Counted from the first letter of the stretch, positions 17,393 to 26,008 are shown. The stretch: 64,000 nt of DNA from Flavobacterium sp. (GCF_027484205.1 NZ_JAIXUB010000001.1:129528-193527); one strand, 5' to 3'. Translations and numbers: made by a program. The notes: a model not told the origin generated them from the sequence alone.

Positions 17393-17974
17393 ATGAAAAA
17401 ATATATTTTACAAATTTTCTTCATTATATTTCTAATTACAAACTCATTTAGTCAAAGTTTGGAGGAATTAAAATCAAATAGTCAAAAAATTTATGAAGCG
17501 ACTACTACATTAAACTATGATCAGATTTTAGAATACACCTATCCAAAGGTCTTTAAAATCATCCCTAAAGATAAAATGAAAGAAGCTTTAGAGTCAACTT
17601 TCAAAGGAACAGAAGAAATGAAGGTAAAACTAATAGATGTTGCTCCAAATTTTACTTACGGCGAAATAAAGACCATCGATAAGCAAAAAATCTGTCAAGT
17701 AAATCATAATTTATCCATGGAACTAACATTCACAGAAACACTTGAAGAGGGAAATGCTGAAATGATGATTGAAATTTTTAAAGAAGCAATGGAAACCGAA
17801 GATGTAACTTTTAACAAAGAAAAAACAACATTCAGCATCAATAAAGTAGCTACAATGATTGCTATTTCAGATGAATTAACAAAAAATCAATGGCGATTTT
17901 TAAATAAAGACAAAGAAAATAAATTGATGAAAATGCTTTTAAATAAAAAAGTACTTCAAGAAATAGGATTATAA
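17393..17974 (+). CDS. Secreted protein of unknown function
   Basis: A 193-residue protein with a signal peptide (MKKYILQIFFIIFLITNSFS, cleavage near Gln21). The rest alternates charged helices and strands (about 25-70 helical; 80-190 mixed), with no motif I can name; it resembles short periplasmic DUF4864- or NTF2-like proteins only in size. I chose ATG 17393 over an in-frame GTG at 17345, which lies inside the secA terminator. A -7 box TACATTTG is at 17371-17378, 15 nt before the ATG. Confidence 0.78.
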   Translation: MKKYILQIFFIIFLITNSFSQSLEELKSNSQKIYEATTTLNYDQILEYTYPKVFKIIPKDKMKEALESTFKGTEEMKVKLIDVAPNFTYGEIKTIDKQKICQVNHNLSMELTFTETLEEGNAEMMIEIFKEAMETEDVTFNKEKTTFSINKVATMIAISDELTKNQWRFLNKDKENKLMKMLLNKKVLQEIGL

Positions 17975-17991
17975 ACTAAACTAAAAATATC

Positions 17992-18102
17992 ATGGCAAAA
18001 AGTCAAGACGCAAAAAAGACCGTAAAAAAAGAACCTCTAAAAACGGCAAAAGAGAAAAAAGCAGAAAAAAGAGATAAAAAAAATACTCCTAAAAGAGACT
18101 AA
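17992..18102 (+). CDS. 36-residue lysine-rich peptide
   Basis: ATG 17992 to TAA 18100-18102 encodes 36 residues starting MAKSQDAKKTVKKEPLKTAK and ending NTPKRD. About 15 of 36 residues are Lys or Arg and there is no hydrophobic core, so it is probably unfolded and nucleic-acid-binding. It follows the upstream secreted-protein gene by 17 nt and ends 5 nt before a terminator, which supports a real gene. I have a sense that similar short peptides occur in many Flavobacteriia, but no named family comes to mind. Confidence 0.72.
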   Translation: MAKSQDAKKTVKKEPLKTAKEKKAEKRDKKNTPKRD

Positions 18103-18107
18103 ATCAA

Positions 18108-18140
18108 ATCCTCAATTGTAATTCAGTTGAGGATATTTTT
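18108..18140 (+). terminator. Terminator, duplicated hairpin copy 2
   Basis: The same 11-bp stem as at 17335 (18108-18118 with 18124-18134) with a different loop (TAATT), then ATTTTTT. It lies between the lysine-rich peptide and the convergent potassium-channel gene, so it may act on both. Confidence 0.82.
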
Positions 18141-19096
18141 TATAACTTCACTCTATCAAAAGTATTCAGCTTATCAATTTGAAGAATTGTTTTACTATCA
18201 GAATCGTCTCTGGTAAACATGGGTGCAAACTTAGCTCCATAAACAATTTCATTAAAAATATAAGATGATCTTTTTACAACAGTATTACTAAACATATCAT
18301 CAAAAGCTTTTATAATTACTATAACTTCTCCAATGCTATTTTTAAAATCCGCTTCTGTAAAACCATAAAATGGACTTGTTTCAGTAATTGGATGAACTAA
18401 AGTCCAACTCAAATTTAAAGAATTTACTTTGTCCATTTCTAAATCTAAAAGATAAAATTTATTAAAAACTTTACCATTTTCTTCAATATGTAAACCTAAT
18501 GTAATTTTAGCTTCAACATCAGTCAAATTTGCATTTTTATAAGGTGTAATTCTCATCATTAAAGCTGTTCCATCACCATATGGTGCAACAATCGCATTTT
18601 CCGAAAATAGAATGTGAGCTTTAGGTTTACTAAATCTTCCGTAAAACAATCCAGTTGCAATAGCAAAACTCAAAAGCCCAAAAAGAGCTTCAACTGCTGC
18701 CGTAAAACTTGCTAAAAATCCACTAGGACTAATGTGTCCATATCCAACAGTTGTTAATGTTTGAATACTAAAAAAGAATGCTTGTCCAAATTTTTCAGCA
18801 GTTGTAGTAACTTCTGCACCAATTAAATTTTCAACACCAATAATATAATAAAGACTTGCAAAAAAACAATTTACAAGAAAATAAAAAAGTATAATTATAA
18901 AGAAAAACTTCCATCGAGGTATATTCAACATGGTGTGAAACCAACTGATGCTATCAAAAAATCCAATGCCAGATTTTCTAACATTGGCTACACCTGATTT
19001 TGTTACAAATCGACCACCATAACTTGATGAATTTATTCCAAAACCTGTATTTTTAACCGACTTTGCTTTACTATTTATTCTTTTGAGAAATGCCAT
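18140..19096 (-). CDS. Inward-rectifier potassium channel, KirBac family
   Basis: A 318-residue channel: TM1 about 62-85, pore helix and selectivity filter TVGYG (116-120), TM2 about 127-152, then the cytoplasmic Ig-like Kir domain (from RFSKPKAHILFSENAIVAPY, about 154 on). KirBac channels pass potassium inward and respond to lipids, pH or ligands. The Kir-type cytoplasmic domain sets it apart from simple two-TM channels. No regulator is next to it. Confidence 0.94.
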   Translation of the reverse strand: MAFLKRINSKAKSVKNTGFGINSSSYGGRFVTKSGVANVRKSGIGFFDSISWFHTMLNIPRWKFFFIIILFYFLVNCFFASLYYIIGVENLIGAEVTTTAEKFGQAFFFSIQTLTTVGYGHISPSGFLASFTAAVEALFGLLSFAIATGLFYGRFSKPKAHILFSENAIVAPYGDGTALMMRITPYKNANLTDVEAKITLGLHIEENGKVFNKFYLLDLEMDKVNSLNLSWTLVHPITETSPFYGFTEADFKNSIGEVIVIIKAFDDMFSNTVVKRSSYIFNEIVYGAKFAPMFTRDDSDSKTILQIDKLNTFDRVKL

Positions 19097-19136
19097 GAAT
19101 TTTTACGAATATTAAAATTGAATTCAAAGAAATCTA

Positions 19137-20540
19137 TTAAACCTCATCAGGAAAAATTTTTCCCGGATTTAAAATATTATTTGGATCAAAAACATATTTA
19201 ATACGTTCCATTAACTCAAGATGAACTTTTGAAAATGCAATATCCATAAAGTTTTTTTGCACAAAACCTATTCCGTGTTCGCCTGAAAGTGTTCCTTTTA
19301 AAGCCACTGTCAGTTCAAATATTTCGCGAATTCCTTTTGGAACTTCTGTTTGCCAATTCTCATCACTCATCTCTCCTTTTATAATATTAACATGCAAATT
19401 TCCATCGCCTGCATGACCATAGCAAACTGATTTGAAGCCGTATTTATTTCCGATTTTTTTAATACCATTCAATAATTCGGGCAACACATATCTTGGCACA
19501 ACCGTATCTTCTTCTTTATAAATCGAATTCGATTTTACTGCTTCAGCAACAGAACGACGCATTTTCCATAGTGCATTTTTTTGATCTTCTGTATCGGCAA
19601 ACAAAACCTCGTCAATTTCAAACTGTTCTACAACTGACATGATTTTTTCAGCTTCAGAAAAAAGAATTTCAGGATAATTTCCATCCACTTCAATTAGTAA
19701 ATGCGCTTCAACATTATCATGAACCTCTACATTAATATTGTCATTATATTTTAAAGTCCAATCAATAGCGTCACGTTCCATAAACTCTAAAGCACTTGGA
19801 ACAATTCCTGCTCTAAAAATGGCAGAAACCGCTTCACAAGCTTGACTTGCTTTGAAAAAAGGCACTAACATTAAAACATTATAAGAATTTTGAGGGAGAA
19901 GTTTTAGAACAATTTTAGTAATTACGCCAAGAGTTCCTTCACTTCCAACCATCAACTGTGTTAGATTGTAACCTGTAGAATTTTTTAAAGTATTGGCACC
20001 TGTCCAAATAATTTCTCCATTTGGCAAAACCACTTCAAGATTTAAAACATAATCTTTAGTAACACCATATTTTACTGCACGTGCGCCACCAGAATTTTCT
20101 GCTACATTTCCACCAATCCAACAACTTCCTTGACTACTTGGATCAACTGGATAGAACAATCCTTTTTCAGCTACAGCTTCGCGCAAAACTTGAGTAATTA
20201 CAGCTGGTTCAACAACAACTTGCAAATTTTGTTCATCAATTTCAATGATTTTATTTAAACGTTCCATAGAAAGCCCAATTCCTTGATAAATTGACAATGC
20301 GCCACCACTTAATCCTGTTCTTGCTCCTATTGGCGTTGTTGGAATTTTATATTCATTGGCAATTTTTAAAATTTCAGATATTTCTCTAGCATTAGCAGGT
20401 TTAACAACTACACTTGGAGGAAAAACATAATCTTCAGTTTCATCATGACCATAGTGATTACGAGTTTCAATATCTGAGAAAATATTAGTTGAACCTACAA
20501 TATTTTCAAGTGCAAATAGTATTTCTGGCGATAAAGACAT
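19137..20540 (-). CDS. FAD-linked oxidase, GlcD/D-lactate dehydrogenase type
   Basis: A 467-residue flavoprotein. The FAD_binding_4 domain (about 35-215) has PTTPIGARTGLSGGALS and DPSSQGSCWIGG; the C-terminal FAD-oxidase domain has CYGHAGDGNLHVNI and SGEHGIGFVQKNFM. It oxidises a 2-hydroxy acid such as glycolate or D-lactate; which one cannot be told. No glcE/glcF genes are adjacent, favouring a single-subunit D-lactate or 2-hydroxyglutarate dehydrogenase. It is divergent from meaB with a 45-nt gap. Confidence 0.9.
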   Translation of the reverse strand: MSLSPEILFALENIVGSTNIFSDIETRNHYGHDETEDYVFPPSVVVKPANAREISEILKIANEYKIPTTPIGARTGLSGGALSIYQGIGLSMERLNKIIEIDEQNLQVVVEPAVITQVLREAVAEKGLFYPVDPSSQGSCWIGGNVAENSGGARAVKYGVTKDYVLNLEVVLPNGEIIWTGANTLKNSTGYNLTQLMVGSEGTLGVITKIVLKLLPQNSYNVLMLVPFFKASQACEAVSAIFRAGIVPSALEFMERDAIDWTLKYNDNINVEVHDNVEAHLLIEVDGNYPEILFSEAEKIMSVVEQFEIDEVLFADTEDQKNALWKMRRSVAEAVKSNSIYKEEDTVVPRYVLPELLNGIKKIGNKYGFKSVCYGHAGDGNLHVNIIKGEMSDENWQTEVPKGIREIFELTVALKGTLSGEHGIGFVQKNFMDIAFSKVHLELMERIKYVFDPNNILNPGKIFPDEV

Positions 20541-20585
20541 TTTATTATTGTTTAAATTTTATTACTTTTACAAAAAGCAATTCGA

Positions 20586-21668
20586 TTGAGTAAAAGTATA
20601 AAAAAATCGGCACTTTCAGAAATTCACGGCGTAGAACAACCTAAAACATTAAGTGAAGTTGTAGCTAGCCAAATTCAACAATTCCGAAGAAAACAACCTT
20701 CGGCAGAAGAATTAATTACAAAAATTTTGAAAGGCGATAAAACTGCTTTAAGTCGCGCCATTACACTTGTTGAAAGCACCAATCCTGACCATTTAGAAAA
20801 AGCAAATACAATAATTCAGGCATGTTTACCCTATGCAAACAAATCAATACGCATAGGAATTACTGGTGTTCCTGGTGTTGGAAAAAGTACTTTTATAGAA
20901 GCTTTTGGAAAACATATTACATCCTTAGGAAAAAAAGTTGCTGTTTTAGCTGTTGATCCGAGTAGTACAATTTCTCACGGAAGTATTCTTGGTGATAAAA
21001 CCCGAATGGAAGAATTAGTAAAAGATGAAAACGCTTTTATTCGTCCGAGTGCTTCAGGAGAAACACTTGGTGGTGTTGCTAGAAAAACACGTGAAACCAT
21101 AATTCTGTGTGAAGCTTGCGGTTTTGACACTATTATTATTGAAACTGTTGGCGTTGGTCAAAGTGAAACCGCTGTTCATAGTATGGTAGATTTCTTTTTA
21201 TTATTAAAAATTTCTGGTGCTGGCGATGAATTGCAAGGTATAAAACGTGGTATTATGGAAATGGCTGATGCTATAGTAATCAATAAAGCTGATGGTGATA
21301 ATATTGCAAAAGCTAAATTAGCCAAAACAGAATTCAATAGAGCATTACATTTATTTCCTGCAAAACAAAGTGGTTGGATTCCGACTGCTGCGACTTGTAG
21401 TTCTTATACCAAAGAAGGAATTGACGAAGTTTGGACAACGATTTCACAATATTTTGAATTGGTAAAATCAAATCATTATTTTGAAGAAAAACGTCAAAAT
21501 CAGAATCAATTTTGGATGATGGAAACTATAAATGAGCAATTAAAATCAAATTTCTACACTCATCCTGAAATCATTAAACTATTAGAAGAAAACAAAAAAG
21601 CAGTGCAAAATGATGAAATTTCACCCTTTGCAGTTGCCATGAATTTATTGAAAAAATATTTTAGATAA
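20586..21668 (+). CDS. meaB: Methylmalonyl-CoA mutase-associated GTPase MeaB
   Basis: A 360-residue G3E GTPase that protects and reloads B12-dependent methylmalonyl-CoA mutase. P-loop GVPGVGKST (about 96-104), VDPSS, ETVGVGQSE switch, and NKADG specificity motif are present. The start is TTG 20586; the next in-frame ATG lies about 130 codons in, past the P-loop, so TTG is required. Mutase genes are not in the window. The stop abuts the stop of the convergent 75-residue gene. Confidence 0.95.
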   Translation: MSKSIKKSALSEIHGVEQPKTLSEVVASQIQQFRRKQPSAEELITKILKGDKTALSRAITLVESTNPDHLEKANTIIQACLPYANKSIRIGITGVPGVGKSTFIEAFGKHITSLGKKVAVLAVDPSSTISHGSILGDKTRMEELVKDENAFIRPSASGETLGGVARKTRETIILCEACGFDTIIIETVGVGQSETAVHSMVDFFLLLKISGAGDELQGIKRGIMEMADAIVINKADGDNIAKAKLAKTEFNRALHLFPAKQSGWIPTAATCSSYTKEGIDEVWTTISQYFELVKSNHYFEEKRQNQNQFWMMETINEQLKSNFYTHPEIIKLLEENKKAVQNDEISPFAVAMNLLKKYFR

Positions 21669-21896
21669 TTACTCTTCGTACGCTTCCATTTCTTTATCAT
21701 AGAATTCTCCTGCCAGAGTAATTAAATGTTCCATTTCACTTTCTAATTCGGTTTCGTCTTCTCCTTCTAAATCTTCTAAAAACTCTACTTCATCGTCTTT
21801 CAAATTAATTATAAATCTAGGAAAATCAAGATGTATAACAAATATATCATCTGGAAAATCTGAGTTGTCAGCTAGAACAAACTTTGGTAATTGCAT
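21669..21896 (-). CDS. Conserved acidic protein of unknown function (75 aa)
   Basis: A 75-residue, strongly acidic protein (MQLPKFVLADNSDFPDDIFV... ending EMEAYEE). Predicted: two strands (FVIHLDFPRFIINL) then a long acidic helix. I recognise no named domain. It follows the HNH-fold gene by 14 nt and may be the last gene of the MATE-HNH operon. Its stop codon touches the meaB stop with no gap. Confidence 0.78.
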   Translation of the reverse strand: MQLPKFVLADNSDFPDDIFVIHLDFPRFIINLKDDEVEFLEDLEGEDETELESEMEHLITLAGEFYDKEMEAYEE

Positions 21897-21910
21897 AATA
21901 TTTATATTTT

Positions 21911-22489
21911 TTAAACTTTAATGTGACCCCAATTTTCACCTTTTCTAATGCGGTATAATTGTTGGGTTGAAATATTGAATTGTTTTGCAATCATTACCAA
22001 ACGAGTTTTATTCTCTGGACGTTGCAACATTTTTTTTATTCTTATTACTTGAGTAGAAGTTAATTTTCTTCCATCGGCTTTTTTATTGATTTCAATAATC
22101 TTTAATTTTCCTGCAATAACTGCTGGATTTTTTGATTGAAAAGCAACTTGCTCAGCTCTTGTTGCCCATTTCAAATTTTCCACTCTATCATTGGTTTTAA
22201 CATAATCTAAATGCAAAACCATTGTTCGTTCAGGATTATCATTCGGAATAAAATACTGAGCAACTAGTTTATACAACAAAAAACCTTTAGTTTTTCTTTT
22301 ACCATTTTCTCGTATTTGGTATCTAAAAACTCTAAAACCTTCGACAACAGTTCCTTTCAATTCATTTCCGCTTAAAAAATCATCCGTATAACTAATGATT
22401 CTACCATGATTAGAAATGGCATATTTCAATTGTAATGGATGTTCAATTTGAATTTGTTTGAACTCTTCTCCTCTATTCAGTTGTATCAT
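21911..22489 (-). CDS. NUMOD4/HNH-fold protein with C-terminal HTH
   Basis: A 192-residue protein with a NUMOD4-like N-terminus (YAISNHGRIISY, 23-34), an HNH-type core (VLHLDYVKTNDRVENLKWAT, 91-110) and a C-terminal helix-turn-helix (IAKQFNISTQQLYRIRKGENW, split around 165-187). Aligned to homing endonucleases of the I-HmuI type, the general base His (H93) and two Asn (N100, N105) are kept, but the metal-ligand Asp before the His is Leu92. It overlaps the end of the MATE gene by 17 nt. It is a free-standing gene, not in an intron, so it could be a DNA-binding regulator or an altered nuclease. Confidence 0.8.
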   Translation of the reverse strand: MIQLNRGEEFKQIQIEHPLQLKYAISNHGRIISYTDDFLSGNELKGTVVEGFRVFRYQIRENGKRKTKGFLLYKLVAQYFIPNDNPERTMVLHLDYVKTNDRVENLKWATRAEQVAFQSKNPAVIAGKLKIIEINKKADGRKLTSTQVIRIKKMLQRPENKTRLVMIAKQFNISTQQLYRIRKGENWGHIKV

Positions 22490-23879
22490 TTGGGGTTGAT
22501 TTTGAACTATCTCTCAAAATTAATGATTTTGTTAAATAATGAAAGCGAATATACAAAAATAATGCTGCAGCAGTTAATCCTGCTAAAAGACCTAACCAAA
22601 CACCAACAGCTTTTAAATCAGTGTATTCTCCTAAATAATAGGATATTGGAAAACCAATTATCCAATAAGCAACAAAGGTAATATACATAGGAATTTTCAC
22701 ATCTTGCAATCCTCTTAAAGCACCAAGAACCACAACTTGAATTCCATCGGAAATTTGAAAAATAGCAGCAACTAGTAATAATTTAGCAGCAATAGTTACA
22801 ACTTCAGCATTATCAACTAGTTGAACTTGGTCTTCCATATCCATAAATAATGGCGGTAAAATTTGATGAAAAATCACAAATAAAACAGCAAAAACTACTT
22901 CAATAATAATTGCTAATAAAAAGATAGAACGAGCAACTACAACTAATTTTTTATAATCTTGTAATCCTTTTTGATTGCTAATTCTAATCATTGAAACTAC
23001 ACTCAATCCCATAGCAAACATAAACGTCATGGAAGCTAAACTTAATGCAATTTGATTAGCCGCTTGACTCGTTTTTCCAATGTTTCCACAAAGCCAAATT
23101 GCAGCTGTAAACAATACTACTTCAAACAACATCTGCATTGCAGAAGGCATTCCTAAATTTACAATTTTGACTATAGTTGCTTTCTTAATTTCATCAAAAC
23201 TAAATCCTTTAAAATACTGTTTCAAGCGTTCTTGTTTTGCCAAAATAAAATGCATAAAAACTACCATTGCAATTCTTGAAATTACTGTTCCAAGTGCAGC
23301 GCCAATAATTCCCATTTTTGGAAAAATCCAAATTCCGTAGATTAATACATAGTTTATAATAACGTGAATGATATTAGCTCCAACAATGGCATACATCGAA
23401 TATTTTGTCATCGATAAACCATCGGCAAACTGCTTGTATCCTTGATAAATAATTAACGGAACTAAAGAAAATGCAACCCAATCAAGATACGGTTTAGCCA
23501 ATTGAATAACTTCTTTTGGCTGGTGTAATAATTCCATAATAGGTTTAGCTAAAACCACTAATCCGAATAACGCAAATCCTAGAATAGTACACAAAAGCAT
23601 TCCATGATGAAAAGCCGAACGAATTTTATTATTATCGTTTTCTGCATCAGCTTCACCAATTATCGGAGTTAAAGCTGTGGAAAATCCTATACCGATAGAC
23701 ATCGCGACAAAAATCAAACTATTTCCAAGAGAAACGGCAGCCAATTCTGTTGAACCTAATTTTCCAACCATAATATTATCAACAATTCCAATTAATGTAT
23801 GACCAAGCATACCCAAAATTACTGGATAAGCCAATTGAAGGTTGTAACGAAACTCTTTAGTGTATTGAGATAAATTCAC
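22473..23879 (-). CDS. MATE family multidrug efflux transporter (NorM type)
   Basis: A 468-residue inner-membrane antiporter with 12 predicted helices in two MatE halves. The N-terminal half has PVILGMLGHTLIGIVDNIMV and GSTELAAVSLG. It exports cationic drugs or metabolites using a Na+ or H+ gradient. The start codon is GTG 23879; I see no better ATG. It is the first gene of a likely three-gene unit with the HNH-fold protein and the acidic 75-residue protein. Confidence 0.92.
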   Translation of the reverse strand: MNLSQYTKEFRYNLQLAYPVILGMLGHTLIGIVDNIMVGKLGSTELAAVSLGNSLIFVAMSIGIGFSTALTPIIGEADAENDNNKIRSAFHHGMLLCTILGFALFGLVVLAKPIMELLHQPKEVIQLAKPYLDWVAFSLVPLIIYQGYKQFADGLSMTKYSMYAIVGANIIHVIINYVLIYGIWIFPKMGIIGAALGTVISRIAMVVFMHFILAKQERLKQYFKGFSFDEIKKATIVKIVNLGMPSAMQMLFEVVLFTAAIWLCGNIGKTSQAANQIALSLASMTFMFAMGLSVVSMIRISNQKGLQDYKKLVVVARSIFLLAIIIEVVFAVLFVIFHQILPPLFMDMEDQVQLVDNAEVVTIAAKLLLVAAIFQISDGIQVVVLGALRGLQDVKIPMYITFVAYWIIGFPISYYLGEYTDLKAVGVWLGLLAGLTAAALFLYIRFHYLTKSLILRDSSKSTPNDTTE

Positions 23880-23912
23880 GGTGCGTTTTTTGAGTGCGCA
23901 AAAGTAGGTAAT

Positions 23913-23996
23913 TCAACTTCAAATATCAATTTCAACCTCAAAAATCAACAAATAAAAAAATTGAAATTGATTTTTGAAATTGATATTTGAAGTTGA
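23913..23996. repeat. Long imperfect inverted repeat upstream of the MATE gene
   Basis: A 22-nt perfect inverted repeat (23913-23934 with 23975-23996) built on TTGAAATTGAT and TTTGAAGTTGA units, between divergent/convergent neighbours MATE and ppk2 (both minus). A related stretch (AAATTGATTTTTGAAATTGA) occurs at 40866-40889. Confidence 0.8.
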
Positions 23997-24021
23997 CTTT
24001 TGATATTAAATTTTAAAATTG

Positions 24022-24894
24022 TTATTGCAACTGGTTTTTGTAAAATTCAATATTTGCTGCAACTTTTGGATCCAATTTTGGTTCGGTGATATCTGTTAAT
24101 TTTTGCATTTCTTCCCAAATGGTTTTGGCAACAATATATCTTGCAATACCTTTATCATCAGCAGGAACAACATACCAAGGCGCATTTTCAGTTGAAGTTT
24201 TATTAATTGCTTCTTCATAATACGTCATGTAATCGTCCCAACGTTCGCGCTCTTTTAAATCACCTGCAGAAAATTTCCAATTATCTTCTGGTGTTTCTAA
24301 ACGTTTTAATAATCGTAATCGTTGTTCCTCTTTGCTCATATGAAAATAAAACTTCAAAATTTTAGTTCCGTTTTGCGAAATGTGTTTCTCAAAATTATTG
24401 ATTTGCTCAAAACGATTTTCCCAAAATTGAGGAGTAATATCTTCTACTTTTTCAATTCCGGGAAGGTTTTCAAACAAAATATATTCTGGATGAACTCTTG
24501 TTACCAATACATTTTCATAATGTGTTCTATTGAAAACGGCAAACTTTCCTTTCTCAGGCAAAGCCAAATAATGACGCCATAAATAATCGTGTTCCAACTC
24601 GGTAGAATTAGGTGTTTTAAAACTATGAACCACAACGCCACGCGGATTAAACTCTTTAAAAACCTCACGAATCAAACTGTCTTTTCCGCTGGTATCCATT
24701 CCTTGAAGACATATCAAAAATGCATGACGATTATGAGCATACATGGCATCTTGTTTTTTACTCAACTTCATTTGAACTTTGTCCAACTCTTCTTCTTCTT
24801 GATTTTTATCAGTATCGATGGCTAATTTTGTTGGAATTTTTGACAAATTTATGTTTCCAACAACTTTAAAATCTTCTATGTTAATTGATTTCAT
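24022..24894 (-). CDS. ppk2: Polyphosphate kinase 2 (PPK2) family
   Basis: A 290-residue kinase that transfers phosphate between polyphosphate and nucleotides. P-loop GMDTSGKDS (65-73), SFKTPNSTELEHDYLWR (91-107) and FNRTHYENVLVTRVHPE (121-137) match PPK2; the FNR form is that of the class converting nucleoside mono- or diphosphates. Cytoplasmic. A -7 box TAAATTTG is at 24964-24971, giving a leader of about 65 nt. Confidence 0.93.
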   Translation of the reverse strand: MKSINIEDFKVVGNINLSKIPTKLAIDTDKNQEEEELDKVQMKLSKKQDAMYAHNRHAFLICLQGMDTSGKDSLIREVFKEFNPRGVVVHSFKTPNSTELEHDYLWRHYLALPEKGKFAVFNRTHYENVLVTRVHPEYILFENLPGIEKVEDITPQFWENRFEQINNFEKHISQNGTKILKFYFHMSKEEQRLRLLKRLETPEDNWKFSAGDLKERERWDDYMTYYEEAINKTSTENAPWYVVPADDKGIARYIVAKTIWEEMQKLTDITEPKLDPKVAANIEFYKNQLQ

Positions 24895-25028
24895 ATGTTT
24901 TAATTTTATTTTTTAGCGGTAACATATGGTATCGCCCTTTTAAATTATAGGTTTTTGCTTTTGCAAATTTATTATTAATGGCGATTTCATTTATCACGTA
25001 TTTATATTTGTAAAAATAGTATTTTTGA

Positions 25029-25119
25029 GGAGCTATTTCCAGCTATTCGCTTTATCTTTTTTGGTGACTTCGAGAAATCCTCAGCCACCAAAAAAGGATG
25101 TCGCTACTATCTGGGCTAA
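25029..25119 (-). repeat. Structured dispersed element, copy F (TAGCCCAGAT form)
   Basis: On the minus strand: TAGCCCAGATAGTAGCGACA, then a hairpin whose arms are TTTTTTGGTGGCT and AGTCACCAAAAAA, then AAGCGAATAGCTGGAAATAG and CTCC. It fits the same plan as copies A-E. It lies between ppk2 and the DUF6929-like gene. Confidence 0.8.
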
Positions 25120-25135
25120 AACTATTTGCTAACTT

Positions 25136-25969
25136 ATGGAAAAATTTCAACTTACACTACTATTTAAAATCATTGGTCTTGGTTCTGCTTCTGGATTGAT
25201 TTATCACGATAATACTATTTTGGCAATTGGCGATAATAGTTCTTATTTGTATGAATATAATATGAATAACAACAAACTTGAACGTCATGCATTAACTAAA
25301 AATCCCGAAGAAAACATTCCTAAAAAACTAAAACCTGATTTTGAAGCCATCACAAAGTACCAAGATAGTTTATATCTTTTTGGTTCGGGTTCAACCGAAA
25401 AACGTAATTCTATGGTTCAAGTTGATGCAAAATCTAAAAGTGTAATTCAAACGCAAGATTTATCCGATTTGTATTTAGCCATGCAATCATTTGGTGAAAT
25501 AACTGAAGAAGAATTTAATTTAGAAGGCGCTATTTTTAATGGTGAAACTTGGTTTCTTTTCAACAGAGGAAATGGAAAAACCAACAAAAATGTAGTCTTC
25601 ACTATCGACGGAAAAAACTTAGCAAACGAATTCAGAATTGTAGCAAACGAATATAAATTACCTAAAATAAAAGGAATTAGAACCAGTTTTACTGATGCAA
25701 TTTTAGTTGATGACAAAATCTATTTTCTTGCAACTGCTGAAAACACTGATTCAACTTATAATGATGGTGAAGTTCTTGGAAGTATAATTGGAAGAATTGA
25801 TGTAATGAAAATGAAAATTGATTTTACAAAGAAAATAACCAATACCAACAAATTTGAAGGAATAACCCTTTTCAAAAAATCAGAAAAAGAAATTGAATTT
25901 TTACTTTGTGAAGATAATGATACTGAAGTTTTGGAATCTAATATTTATAAGTTAGTGATTAGTGAATAG
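25136..25969 (+). CDS. DUF6929-like beta-propeller protein
   Basis: A 277-residue protein with repeating beta-strand blades (GLIYHDNTILAIGDNSSYLY; TKYQDSLYLFGSGSTEKRN; AILVDDKIYFLATAENT; EGITLFKKSEKEIEFLLCED), as in propellers. I place it with DUF6929 on overall pattern; that is a judgement from memory. There is no signal peptide, so it should be cytoplasmic. It has no obvious operon partner. Confidence 0.7.
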   Translation: MEKFQLTLLFKIIGLGSASGLIYHDNTILAIGDNSSYLYEYNMNNNKLERHALTKNPEENIPKKLKPDFEAITKYQDSLYLFGSGSTEKRNSMVQVDAKSKSVIQTQDLSDLYLAMQSFGEITEEEFNLEGAIFNGETWFLFNRGNGKTNKNVVFTIDGKNLANEFRIVANEYKLPKIKGIRTSFTDAILVDDKIYFLATAENTDSTYNDGEVLGSIIGRIDVMKMKIDFTKKITNTNKFEGITLFKKSEKEIEFLLCEDNDTEVLESNIYKLVISE

Positions 25970-25970
25970 T

Positions 25971-26008
25971 CCTTCGACTCCCGAAGCTTCGGGACAGGAT
26001 GACAAATG
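25971..26008 (+). repeat. Dispersed repeat with CCCGAAGCTTCGGG hairpin
   Basis: CCTTCGACTCCCGAAGCTTC, then GGGACAGGATGACA. It is related to the hairpin repeats at 8170, 44536 and 51163. It lies between the propeller gene and the ECF promoter. Confidence 0.7.
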
